From assembly GCF_018320785.1 (NCBI RefSeq), contig NC_054875.1:29641157-29705156 (forward strand): DNA of 64,000 nucleotides, read 5' to 3'. Within the stretch, counting starts at the first letter, position 1, and every line of letters begins with the position of its first letter. This DNA is from Cheilinus undulatus (Eukaryota; Chordata; Actinopteri; Labriformes; Labridae). Positions 1-25,584 of the stretch are shown here, one piece after another. Position numbers and translations under genes: made by a program. The notes below the pieces were generated by a model. The model worked only from the letters and a program-made list of their open reading frames with translations. It made no database searches and had not been told where the DNA came from.

Positions 1-762
1 CAGGTGACCTTTGTGGTGGCCTGAGATTCTCCTGGTCTGAGTGGATTAGTGTGTCTACATTGCTTTGCCACTCTCTCAAATCAAAAGGAAAGGAAAGCTG
101 CTATATTTAATTAAAAAATGTGGTATTCATACAACTATTACTTTAGCAGGGGAACAGAGTTTTTTAATCACATATGGCAAATAACAGGTCAGAAAACATA
201 AGTAGTTATTTCTCTCTGTGGCACACCTCAGAAAGGGTCTGATCTAGTGTACTGACATAACCCCAATGTGGCCCTAATCACCCAGGAGGGTTTTGCTTCA
301 CTTGATTACGTTTGGGGATTACATTGAACAAGTTAATGACACATTCACTTAAATCTGTTTGTTTTGCTTCTTTCTGTGTTAGCAACGAAAACTGACTTAC
401 ATTCACTCCAATGCTAGATTTCAGGTTTTATAATTGATGATTAGACACCCAATACTTCTACAAAGAAGACGGAAAACCAGTACGATTGATTCTATTCCAA
501 TTTACTTCACAGGCACATTTAAAAACAAATAAAATTGACCTATCAAACATTACTACAAAAGTAAACATCAATATAAAAACAACAGGAGATAAAGAACAGT
601 CTTTAGACTAATTGTAAGAGCCAAAACCAAAGAATAAAAGTGTACTTTTAGGCAGTATGGCAGAGTGTTATAACTCCATTGTTGATTTGGACTACAAATA
701 TCATCTTTGCATGTGTTTTTTCTGTTTTCTTTTCAGACTACTGTGAGTACTTGGCTTTACTA
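1..762 (+). other. raf1: raf1 upstream intron and end of 5' UTR
   Basis: No coding exon is visible before 763. A pyrimidine-rich stretch ending in TTTTCAG at 730-736 is a good acceptor, so the first coding exon probably begins at 737 with 26 nt of 5' UTR. The first non-coding exon and the promoter would then lie left of the window, as in other vertebrate RAF1 genes whose ATG is in exon 2. The remainder, 1-730, is AT-rich intron with nothing recognisable. Confidence 0.6.
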
Positions 763-15338
<14,576 letters not shown>

Positions 15339-16324
15339 ACGCTCGGACTGCACTGCCCTTCCTCTCCTCCTCTTTGAAATATCCAAAAACGGCTAAAATC
15401 TCTACAAACCGATGCCAATATATGGACCTAGAAATGTGCTTGCAATCATAAAACCCCTCTGATCAAAAAGGTAAAGAGACAAAGAGAGAAGGAAGATGAT
15501 CAGAAAATTAAATGGTAGTCAGTGATTACAGATTTCAGGCCTGCAGGAGATCCCTCGAGGGGCTTTCTTGCTTAACGCTGCACTTATTAAGAAGTTTGCA
15601 AAGGCCTCATGTTGCCAATGCGCCTGGCAATGTTAGATGCTTTTGTTTTGTAAATACATGCACGCACACCTACCTAAGACAATGATAAATGGAGACTGAA
15701 GGAAGCTCAAAAGAAAAACAGATTGTGTATTTTTCTCTTGACTCTGCGATGTGAAGCACACCCTTCTACATGGCCGTCCTGGTTTCTGATGAAGAGGACC
15801 TTTGAAGCTTAAAATGCCTTATGAGGAAACAATGCCTGGACTATGATCCCGCACAATTCACCTCCTCTTCTCATCACAAACAGAACTGTTGGATGTAGTC
15901 CATTTAGTTGCACAGTAGTAGTTTATTTTTGCATTGTCTTAAATGATAATGGAGTAGATACGGGAAATCTTTTTGTTATTGTTGATCTTTTGTCTTTATT
16001 CTTTGGGTTTGGAGGAATTATTGTCTGTCAGACAGCGAGCATGAGTGGTGATGGAAAAACTGAATTTGCACATGTTAGCAAAAGCGTTGTTTTCCAACAG
16101 TCTGCTCACATCGGCTCCATCGCTCAGAGTAAACTGCTCTGCTGATTTCCACACATTCTCATCTATCCTCACTGTGGGTTCTTTACCAGGAGCTGGACAT
16201 TTGGCGGTTGTCTTAAATATTTAAAATAATTTGGAAACTAATTTGTATTTGTTTATCATGTCTCTTTCAGGAGGTTAAACGTTTTATTGTGAACTTGGTG
16301 AGAGAGTTGTTTATTCAGTATTTT

Positions 16325-16330
16325 AATAAA
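16325..16330 (+). terminator. raf1 poly(A) signal candidate 1
   Basis: AATAAA in an AT-rich context, about 990 nt after the raf1 stop. The second candidate at 16447-16452 could be the one used. Confidence 0.5.
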
Positions 16331-16446
16331 ATTAAGTTAAATTCCTTTGCCAAAGAAATTGCTTCATTCTTTTTCTTTTTTAAATGAAATTATCCCCAGT
16401 TAAAATGGTTTTTTTTCTGTATACTTTCAACCAATTTAGCTGCATG

Positions 16447-16452
16447 AATAAA
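16447..16452 (+). terminator. raf1 poly(A) signal candidate 2
   Basis: AATAAA followed by GACTGCTTAAGTGGG. It is about 1.1 kb past the stop and is an alternative or additional cleavage signal to the one at 16325. Confidence 0.45.
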
Positions 16453-16475
16453 GACTGCTTAAGTGGGCAGCTAAC

Positions 16476-17369
16476 ACCAGATTAAACCGCCTTCCTGCTC
16501 GTTCACAAACATGATAAATCCCACACATGTGTAAGACTTTGTAGCAGGGTGTAATGTTTGCTGTAGCAGTGGCAACGTGGTGCAACCTCAACGGGGATCC
16601 AGTCCAGACAGGCCACCAGGGGATTCCAGCTTTGGCTCATGTGTGCTGCAGCGCTACTGGCAATATCAGTGGAATAACAGTCATTCAGCAAGGGAGGACA
16701 TGTGGTGGAAAGACAGGACAGTTATATTTTGTTTTTGTGTAAACATCCAACATGTTCCTGCTGGGCAGGGCTGCTGTACTAGTTCAGTCCTTAACAGAGG
16801 TTTATAGTAAACATCTGAGTACTTGTTATCTAAATATTGAGTGGATTTTTAACAATTTCTTAGCCATGAATTCAACTTGGAACAAGAGAAAGGACAAGAC
16901 AGCTCTGGCAGTTAATCTCGTTTGTATTGCATTCCTAAAAATGTCAGTCATAGGGAAACAAGCCAGGTATCAACATAAGAGCCAAACCATGGGCCAACCA
17001 CAAGACGTCTATTTTTACAGCAGTTTTGTTGTACTGAATATGTTCATGTGATCTTTGTCTGGCCAAAAATGAAACCAAAAAAGCCCAAACACCCCACAAC
17101 CCAAGCTTAGAATAACTCCACCTAGTGGAGATCCCTCCACTTTGTTATTTATCTATTGGTAACCCTAAACCACACTGAATATCCTTATTCAACTTAAAGC
17201 AAGTTAGTACTGTAAGCAAATAAAAGTACCAAGAGTTAAATTACTTGGTCTAAAGACCAACTGTACCATATGGTAAATTGTTGCATCAGCCTAATTTGTC
17301 AATTTGAAAGAAACATGTTAAAGATGATCAAAAGTTATATATTAAGTAAAACAAATTTTTGTTTGCACA
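16476..17369. other. raf1-syn2 intergenic DNA, nothing recognised
   Basis: No splice-linked coding segment, RNA gene or repeat was identified. The short overlapping open frames at 16554-17051 have no known domain. Confidence 0.4.
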
Positions 17370-18907
17370 TACATTGTCTATAAAAGTATTCACTCCCTTG
17401 GATGTATTACCCTTTTATTGGTTGTATAAATCAGTCATGGTCAAAATAATTGTACTTTTTTGACCAAAACAAAAAAGGAAAAAACTTCTTTAATGCCCAA
17501 GTGAAAAAGATTTCTACAAGGGAATGTCAAAAAATATGTAATGTAAAATAAGTGACTTAATAAATTTTCACCCTGTTCAAATCAGTATTATATAGATTAA
17601 CCTTTAGCTGCAATCACAGCACTGAGTCTGTGTGGATAGGTCACAGTCTGGCTTGCACATCTGGACACTGCAATTTTACTTCATTCTTCTTTGCAAAATG
17701 ACTCAAGCTCTGTCAGGTTGCAAGGGGTTCGGGCGTGAACAGCTCTTTTCAAGTCCAGCCACAAATTCTCTATTGGATTGAGGTCTGGACTTTGACTCTG
17801 CCACTCCAGAACATTCACTTTGTTGTCTTTAAAGCATTTCTGTGTAGCTTTGGCTGTATTCTTCAGGTCATTGTCTTGAATAAAATTGTCCTCCAGAATT
17901 TCTCTATATTTTGCTGCATTCATTTTACCCTCCACCTTACCTTCCAGGGCCAGCAGCTGGGAAGCATCCCCACAGCATAATGCTGCCACCGTCATGCTTC
18001 ACAGTGGGGGTGGTGTGTTTGTGATGTGTGTTTGTGATGTGATGAGACCATTTTGGTCTCATCAGACCAAAGAACTTTCTTCCACTTGACCATGGAGTTT
18101 ACCACGTGCCTTTTGGTGAACTCTGGTCAAGATTTAATCTGTTTTCTTCAACAGTGGCTTTCTCATTGCCACTCTCCCAGAAAGCTTTGACTGGTGAAGA
18201 ACCTGGGCAACAGTTGTTGTATGTGGAGTCCGTCCCATCTCAGCTGCTGAAGATTGTAACTCCTTCACAGTAGTCATGCGTAGGTCTCTTGGTGGCCTCT
18301 TTCATGAGTCTCCTTGCACAGACACTCAGTTTGTGAGGACGGTCTGATCAGGACGGATTCACACATGTGCCATATTTCTTCTATGTCTTGTTGATGGATT
18401 TAATTGAACTCTGGGGGATGTTCGGTGCCTTTTTTGTATCTATCCCCTGAATTATACTTTACAATAATCTTTTCTCTGCGTTGCTTGGAGTGTTCTTTTG
18501 TCTTGATGGTGTAATGGTTGTCAGGAGTACTGATTAACCAGTGACTGGATCTTCTAGACACAGGCATCTTTATACTACAATCACTTGAGACACATCCACT
18601 GCACTCAGGTGATCCTCATTTTGACAGTGGTGAGACTACTACCACCAACTGTCTGGACATCTGTTGAAAAATGTCAATCACTTTAAAAGAGGTAAATATT
18701 TATGCAATCACCTAATTTACAATACATATTTTATTTTATCGACATTACTTTTTAGAAATGTGTTTTAAATTTGACATCAAAGAGTTTTTTTAAATGTAAT
18801 TTTTGTCAACATAGCCAAATTATATTTCCCATGATAGTTATATGAAATCAATAATAATAATAAAAATAACACTGAAGGGGGGGTGAATACTTTGTACACA
18901 TTCTGTA
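17370..18907 (-). mobile_element. Tc1/mariner-type transposon, degenerate
   Basis: The left end CATTGTCTATAAAAGTATTC and the reverse complement of the right end, CAGAATGTGTACAAAGTATT, are matching fish Tc1-type termini, each next to a TA dinucleotide (17370-17371 and 18906-18907). Length is about 1.54 kb. The interior carries a broken transposase on the minus strand. Confidence 0.85.
17681..18660 (-). pseudogene. Tc1 transposase pseudogene
   Basis: The open part (17995-17681) has the hallmark SPDLNPIENLWLDLKRAV of the DDE catalytic core C-terminal end, preceded by KCFKDNKVNVLEWQSQ. Upstream minus-strand sequence to about 18660 has further transposase-like segments but in shifting frames with stops. 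The methionine of the open part is internal, not the true start. No function is expected. Confidence 0.85.
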
Positions 18908-20237
18908 TTTTATTTTACTCCAATTTACTGTGAGAATTAGTATCATGACTATAGGGAAAACATTTTCTTACAACCTCTGTACCTCTTTTCTTCAGCCTAA
19001 AGCAGGTTAAAGCAAGTCTTTTCCATTAATGCGATACTCACACTAAGACAGATATTCACTTCTCTCTTGTATGGCTTCCATTTGACAATAAAAACTACTA
19101 TTGAGTATTCATATGCAAGGTATTTTCTCATGAGCCTACAGTATAAAGCCATGTCACATCATCTATGATGCTTTAACTTCACTTATGCACAAACAAATCC
19201 TGAAAACACTTAGGGTTATTTTATAATGCTTGTTTCTGATAAAAGGACATTTATGCGATATACGCATGCAACCACAGGAGCAGAGACAGTCTTTAAGCCT
19301 TTTTTGTAACTACTCCACCACTAGATGGTAACACAGAGCTCTGTATGACATGTCTGTAATGGAGTAAACCATCTCTATTAATGCTCTGTATCATTTCCAC
19401 CTATCTCTATGTTTATCCCTCTTCACCTTACATTTACCATAATAAGATGGATTCTCTTACAGTGTTTTCCAACAAATGATTATTGCATAGTGCCCTCATA
19501 TAGGGCACAAGTAGTTTGTGTTGTGCAGCAGATTGGCAAACAGCTGGGCTGAGTGTGAACAGCTCCTCAGCTGCAGCTTCAGGGCCAAGGAGTCTACCCA
19601 CCTGCGTTCTTCTCTGGCTTTTATTATCACTCAGCCAGGCCAGTCTGCTTCTTCTACTACCACCAACACCATCTGGATGTTGAGCATATTTTACCCAGGA
19701 GAGATTTTTTCTTAAATATTTGTTTAGACAGGCAACCTAGTTTTTCTGCAGGACATTTCCAAGGCTTTAAAAGGTATTTGATAGGTGCCATGTAAATAAA
19801 GCTGCCTTGCTCGGCTTTCTCTAAGACATATAACAGATGTGGTAGTCCAGAGCTGTTATCTGAATCAGTCAGACATAAAAGCAATCGAAGCTGGCATCAG
19901 AGCACAGAGCAGCAGCTGTGCCACTTACTCAGCAGATATTTGCAGACAGAAGGGCAAGGCACAACCACAGGACCGTCATATCAGGTAGACAGAGGAGTGG
20001 ATATATCGAGGCTCAAACATGTAGTCTTGTATAATTCAATCAGGGGTTTAAAGAAGCAGTTAATAACTGGTGTGGCCTTAGGACCTGCCCACCACCTCTT
20101 TAAATGGAAAATGCGGTCCTAATTCCCCAAAATGTTCAACTTCCAATTTATGAAATGTTGTGTAGTCTGTAATGTTTAAGACAGTCTGGCTGCAGACCGC
20201 ATATCTCAGAAGCCCTCCCTTGCAAACCTCGTCTCTG
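18908..20237. other. intergenic DNA, nothing recognised
   Basis: AT-rich with no recognisable gene. AGTCTGGCTGCAGACC (about 20183-20198) belongs to a dispersed repeat seen again, inverted, at 32640-32885. Confidence 0.35.
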
Positions 20238-20990
20238 TTAGAGCAGAAATACACACTAAAACTTTCCAAATTAATTCATACTGTATCAACCTTTGGGTTA
20301 GCTTTGAGTTAGGGCGAAAGTTTTAGATGACTAAAAGTTAAAAGTCAAAAACCTGACATGCAAAACCTGATAACAAAATGTTAAATAAAGCCAGGTAAAC
20401 AGTCTGCTTACAGGGACAAAGCTTGTCCCCCATGAAAACATGCAGCTGATGTAGTTAAGACTAAAGCTTACAAAGCTATGTTAGCTACATATGCTACTTA
20501 TGTAACTTAACAACATTGCTAACATAGCTAAATCTCAAGATAACATAGCTATGTAGCTAAAATAGCTTAATCATCTAAATCTGGCGTTATCAAGCTACGT
20601 TAACTTTTCTGCAGAGCAGAAATACACGCTAAAACTTTCTAAATTAAATCATATCAAACTGCTGGTTAGCTTTGAGTACGGGCGAAAGTTTTTAGATGAC
20701 CGAAAGTTAAAAGTCAAAAACCTGACAAGCAAAACCTGATAACAAAATGTTAAATAAAGCCACAGTCTGCTTACAGGGAAAGCTTGTCCCCCATGAAAAC
20801 ATGCAGCTAATGTAGACTAAAGCTAACAAAGCCATTTTAGCTATGTATGCTACTTATGTAACTTAACTACATCACTTATATAGCTTAATATCAAGCTAAC
20901 ATAGCTATGTGGCTAACATAGCTTAATCATCTAAATCTGGAGCTACGTTAGCTACATAAGCTACATAGCTAACCTAGTGTAACAGGCCCT
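20238..20990. repeat. tandem duplication of a roughly 375-bp unit ending in AGCTA-rich sequence
   Basis: Two copies start at GAGCAGAAATACAC (about 20242 and 20614). Both share GGTTAGCTTTGAGT, GGGCGAAAGTTTT, AAAAACCTGACA..CAAAACC, TGATAACAAAATGTTAAATA, AGCTTGTCCCCCATGAAAAC, and a tail of AGCTAACATAGCTA-like steps ending at CATCTAAATCTGG. They differ by scattered substitutions and small gaps, so the duplication is not recent. Confidence 0.9.
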
Positions 20991-21118
20991 GTAGGTGAGG
21001 TGAGTAAGTGTTCCTGTAAACAACAGAAAAACAATTTGACAGATTAAAAGTAGTGTTTTCTTCCCTTGCTTCTGCTAGTCTGAAGACGAGGGCTGCTAAG
21101 CACACTGAGCTGTCTCCA

Positions 21119-21660
21119 GTAGTGATGGGTCATTAGTGAATGAGCCGGTTCAAAAAGTCGGCTCTTGTATGTGAACGAGAAGAGCGGGATCCTGTTTGAG
21201 AGCCGTTTTAAATCATTATAACTATTATTTTTACTATTTATTTGTATTTTTTTTGTGTGTTATATGATTGATTATCAGGAATAATCTTTTCCACATACAC
21301 TTCCACGGGCACATCTCACATTGGGGACACAAGCTTCATGGTGTAACATTAATGTTTTATATCAGGTATGTCAAACAGCCCAGCTAGTAAGCAGATTTCA
21401 TTTGACCCTCAGGTGTTGGGGCAGTATATTTACAAAAATAATTGCATGATGTTTTTATCACTTCAAAAATGGAGCACAGTTGGACTAAAATACTACCACA
21501 ATATCAGTCAAAGGTCATGATATTGCAAAATATGGCAGGTCAAATGAACGTCGCTGGTACCTGAATGAAGTGCCGTTTGGGAGCCGAAAGACCCGTCTCT
21601 TCTTGCTGAGCCAAATGATCCGGATCACTGAAAGAGCCTAAATTCCAATCAGTCTCCATG
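21119..21660. mobile_element. hAT-like element fragment
   Basis: TAGTGATGGGTCATTAGTGA then ATGAGCCGGTTC resembles the widespread fish hAT end with GTGATGGGTCGTTC followed by alternating GAGCC and GGCTC motifs. GAGCCGAAAGACCCG and GAGCCAAATGATCCGGATCA near 21570-21630 fit the same family's other end. Terminal repeats do not match cleanly and no target duplication was found. The piece interrupts the AGCTA-rich repeat. Confidence 0.45.
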
Positions 21661-21811
21661 GGAGACTTAGCTCCCCTAATGGCATAAACTGAAACTACAC
21701 ACAAAACCATGATATATACAAAAAATACAGTCAAATTGCTCTCATTCAGATTGTTGCATAAAGTATACCACATACTGTAAACAAAAATGTGACCACACAT
21801 TTCTGTGTGTT

Positions 21812-22020
21812 ACACATATTACATAGCTAAATCTCAAGCTAACAAAGCTACATTAGTTACGTACCTACATAGGAAATGTAGCTAAAGTAGCTTAATCTAA
21901 AGCTGTAAAAGCTATGTAGGTAACAAAGCTTTTAACGTAGCTAAATCTAAAGCAAACAAAGCTGTGCTTGTCAGATTTAGCTTTAGCTAAAGCCATGAAG
22001 CTAAAGCAAGTGAACTACCT
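21812..22020. repeat. third AGCTA-rich block
   Basis: AGCTAAATCTCAAGCTAACA and related steps continue the theme of 20450-20990. The following ATTTATAAAATGTTG..TAGTCTGTGATGTTT (about 22078-22110) repeats a stretch found at 20138-20175 left of the first unit, so the whole 20.1-22.1 kb interval appears built from one duplicated repeat plus an insertion. Confidence 0.65.
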
Positions 22021-22109
22021 ATAAAACGGGTATAAAGATAATTTACTCATGGATTTGACCTCTGACCTTTCTGCTTTATTTATAAAATGTTGCTTAGTCT
22101 GTGATGTTT

Positions 22110-23085
22110 GCAATGTGACAATTTCATGACTGTGACTGCCAGATTTTGTGAATGAATAAAGTTGACTTAAAAATAAAACTTCTAAGATGTTGTACAGGCT
22201 AATTACATCCCTTCCTTAGTAACAGATGTGGTGTCCCTCAGTAGTGGTCTGCAAGAGTGGGTGTCTGAAATCTGCAGTCTGCAGCCAGACCACAGACACC
22301 TCTCTAAAAAACTGATCGAAGTAACAGGTCCCCTAAAGCACACAGCCAATCACAGTTTAGAAATTTGGGGTTGGCTGCTGGGTTGGCCAATCACATTTCA
22401 ATCCCCTGGATACGACCTTGGTTATCCCAAGATAATGAGATAAGTTGATATCAAGTGAAAACATCAAAAGTTATTATTATCATGAAAAACTGAGCATAAT
22501 AACATCCATCAATGTATGTCTCCTTGGGGCCTCTGTACTTTTTAGACTTTTGACCTTTTTTTTCAGGCCCATGTTCATGACATACTGAAAGCAGCTCCCA
22601 AAATGCACTTTTGGGTCCAACCCACCAGTTGACCACTGGGACTGTACTGTCTAAAGGCACATTCCACTCAAACATTTGTTGTACATGGAAAGCAATAGTA
22701 AACAACTTAATTGAACTGACATTTCCACTGAAGCAGGGGGAAAAGTATATACTCATGTTTTAAAGGTGTATATGTAGTTCATCTCACAGATTGGTGTGCC
22801 TAATGTCATCATCAGAACTCTGCATACAGTATCAGCAAACATGCAGGGACTGGGATTTTTTTAGAGTTGACAATAAAGCTTCTTCATTAAACTGTCCTTT
22901 TTTAAAAGGGCTTCAAACTGCAGGCTTTCTCAGTTCTCTGTCTTCACCAGTAGTGTGGTAAATGGTTGTGTCAGTCAGACTAAAAGCTCTGATCAGGGTG
23001 TGGAAGTTGCTGGAAGACAAGAAAAGGATGACTGTGTGCGTGAAGTAGTTAAGTCAATATATACATTTTAATGTTATAGTATTTG
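22110..23085. other. intergenic DNA, nothing recognised
   Basis: No gene or repeat could be named. The region lies downstream of the syn2 poly(A) signal and more than 5.5 kb past the end of raf1. Confidence 0.35.
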
Positions 23086-23089
23086 CAAA

Positions 23090-23440
23090 AGTCTTAGGCC
23101 ACCAAATTTCCCCAATCAAATTTCCTTGAAACACCTGAAAACTCACAAAAAATTTCCTGACCATCCAAGAAAGAAATTCCCAAATTTCCATTAAAATACC
23201 CCAAAACTTCCAAACAAAATTTCCCAAATCATCCATACAAATTTCCCAAATTTAATAGATTCAAAGCAAATTTCCTCAAAATGTCCAAAGAAACTCTACG
23301 GAATATACATATTCCATAAATTTACATGTAAATACTTAAAAAAATTCCAAGCAAATTCCCCAAAATAGCCAAACAGAGAATTCGTCAAAATTTATACCAA
23401 ATAACCTAAACTTTAATGGACATTCTGGACAATTATCTCA
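23090..23440. repeat. degenerate AAATTTCCC-type low-complexity array
   Basis: Repeated words such as AAATTTCCCCAATC, AAATTTCCTTGAA, AAATTCCCAAATTTCC and CAAATTCCCCAAAA at irregular spacing. The opposite-strand sense, GGGGAATTTG, dominates a longer array at 34880-36030. Confidence 0.7.
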
Positions 23441-23627
23441 AAAATGCTAATAGCAGAAATGATTACTAAATTGTATGAAAGCCTAGATGTAATGCTCTCA
23501 TATGTTCATGCAGGGTCTTAGGAGGTTAAACATGTGACACAAGTTTTGTTTCATTTTATTTTTCAAAAAAGACGACAATAACTCCAAACACGAGACACAG
23601 AGACCAGACATATATTGCAAAGGAAGC

Positions 23628-23633
23628 TTTATT
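23628..23633 (-). terminator. syn2 distal poly(A) signal
   Basis: Minus strand GGCAATAAAGCTTCC is followed about 25 nt later by the GT-rich TGTCTGGTCTCTGTGTCTCG. AATAAA plus a GU-rich downstream element is the standard animal cleavage signal. Confidence 0.65.
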
Positions 23634-24231
23634 GCCAGTGACAGAGGGGAAATATTCAGAAGAGATTTTTTCCACATTATATTGTATTCTAATTTCTGTT
23701 TAAACAGTCGCACACCGATTTGAAAGGACGTATATTGAGCAAGTTATCATGGCTCTGGATGGTTACGGTCCTGCAGGTCTTAACATGTAATTTACACTTT
23801 TACACAGTGGCCAAATAAACACTGATCAAATATTCAGTCACCATCACTGATCCAAAACCATGCAGATATTACAGACTGGCATAGCTCTGCATGTTCCTCC
23901 TTTAGGAAAAGAAATGCCTCAGCATGTTTCCTATGAAACAGAACAACACATCCATAAAGCCTCAGGCATGGCTTTAACAAGGGTACACTCACAGATACAA
24001 TGACACTCTACACAAGATGGGAAAGAATTATTCACACAGCTCACTGAAAATATCTATGTACTATTTTTAGACATCAGATAAAAGCAAATGACCTCCACAA
24101 AAGCCGCGGGATGATAACAAAGTGTTAAAACAGTTTAGTGTGCGGGTGATTATAGCTTTTAGAATGAATTTGATGGAAGATCTGATTTTAAAAGAAAACG
24201 CATTATTCAGTTTAAAAAAACAAGGGTTTTT

Positions 24232-24237
24232 TTTATT
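24232..24237 (-). terminator. syn2 possible proximal poly(A) signal
   Basis: Minus strand GCAATAAA followed by a run of A. It would give a 3' UTR of about 1.35 kb. No GU-rich element is obvious. Confidence 0.3.
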
Positions 24238-25584
24238 GCACTTTCCATCAGCTCACTAGCAGAGTTCAGTCAAGGTAAACATGTTGAATCTTTGAATGGC
24301 AGTAACACGGTCCTCACTAAAACTCAGAGCACTTCCTTTGTTGTCATGGCAACACCACCACATTAGCTGATATCCAGTGAGGGCAGCAGAGAGGATGGGA
24401 AGAAGGGGGGTGATATCTGGTATTTCATGTAATACACCTTTTACTATCAGCCTCAATGCCTGCTTTCAAACAACCAAACACAGAAGGACGGCGACAGTTT
24501 GAACACAGCGTCATTCCTCTGGTGTGTAATTTACAACAGGATATTTGAGAACATAAGCATTTTGGAGAGCTGTTCTCTGGTGAAATTACACACTCAGTAT
24601 GACTACTGCAGATGATATTTACAACGCAGGTTATTAGAGTGCAAAGACTGATTTAAGTTATCATTTATTCTTTGGTTAAAATGATACATTTATATTTAAC
24701 ATCCTATCTGATAGAATCTCTATTAAATATTTCTTAATTTATTATGTTTCTATTTATTAGTTTCCTAAATAATCTCTTTTCTTGTGACGTGGTGACAAAC
24801 AGATGAAAAAATAACTCTAAGAAAGGCCACATCCTGAATGTCTGTACTGTGAGTATGTGGCACTGATGTGCTCACTGTCGTGGTCATGAATGCTTGTTAG
24901 TAAGTTCATGTATCCTGTGGAGCCTTTATGCATTTCTTATGACACATTCACAATGCATGAATCACAGGGAACACAACTTGGCTAAAACAGCGATGTTCTG
25001 GGAACATCCCAGACATTAATAACTGACTTACACCTGCCTTTGTTTCAATCATGCAAACAAAAATAAATATCTATTAGTATAAGTATGAAAATAATCACCA
25101 CTAAAGCCACACACTCACGTACTGTATACATATCGAGTTATACACAAACTTCAAACTGCACGGTAGTCCACAGTTTGAACGATATCTAAAGGTACACACC
25201 AAAATAGAAAACAGAAAGAGGGTTTGGGGGCAAATAAAGGAGTCATAGCTGGGTTGAACAGGTAGCACAGAGCAGCACTGGACTCAGTGTAGGCACAATC
25301 TGCTTTTTACATCATCAACAACAGCCCTAAAGAAAAGGAAAAACACAGCTACTACTGAAACATAGGTGACCTATACAAGCACACAAACAGGTCAACAAGT
25401 AGACAGTACATTTTGACACTGCATAGAGTTAAAAACACAGTCCAGGCCAGCACTCAGCTGCACCAAGCTCACGCTACCCAGATCTGATTCTAGCTGATGA
25501 CATCCACACGTCTGCGCTTGTGTTCAGCTAAGGTACTCCTTTGTTTTCTCGAATCTGAGACCTCCCCCCTTTCTCCTGGGTGAC

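Larger units (their letters stand above)
15339..16475 (+). other. raf1: raf1 3' UTR
   Basis: From the TAG stop to the poly(A) candidates there is no intron signal or other gene. AATAAA occurs at 16325-16330 and at 16447-16452, giving a 3' UTR of about 1.0 to 1.1 kb. Open frames in this stretch have no recognisable protein content. Confidence 0.6.
23606..25584 (-). other. syn2: syn2 3' UTR
   Basis: This runs from the syn2 TGA stop to the AATAAA at 23633-23628 (minus strand), about 2 kb. No intron signal or coding frame of interest is present. AATAAA at 24237-24232 (minus strand) is a possible proximal site. Confidence 0.6.

Noticed and set aside
17681..17995. Functional transposase or host gene on the minus strand
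   Set aside because: Only the C-terminal part is open and the upstream parts are in other frames with stops; it is a Tc1 relic.
15339..25584. An mkrn2 gene convergent with raf1, as in other vertebrates
   Set aside because: No zinc-finger or RING exon is visible on the minus strand; the minus-strand gene reached next is syn2.
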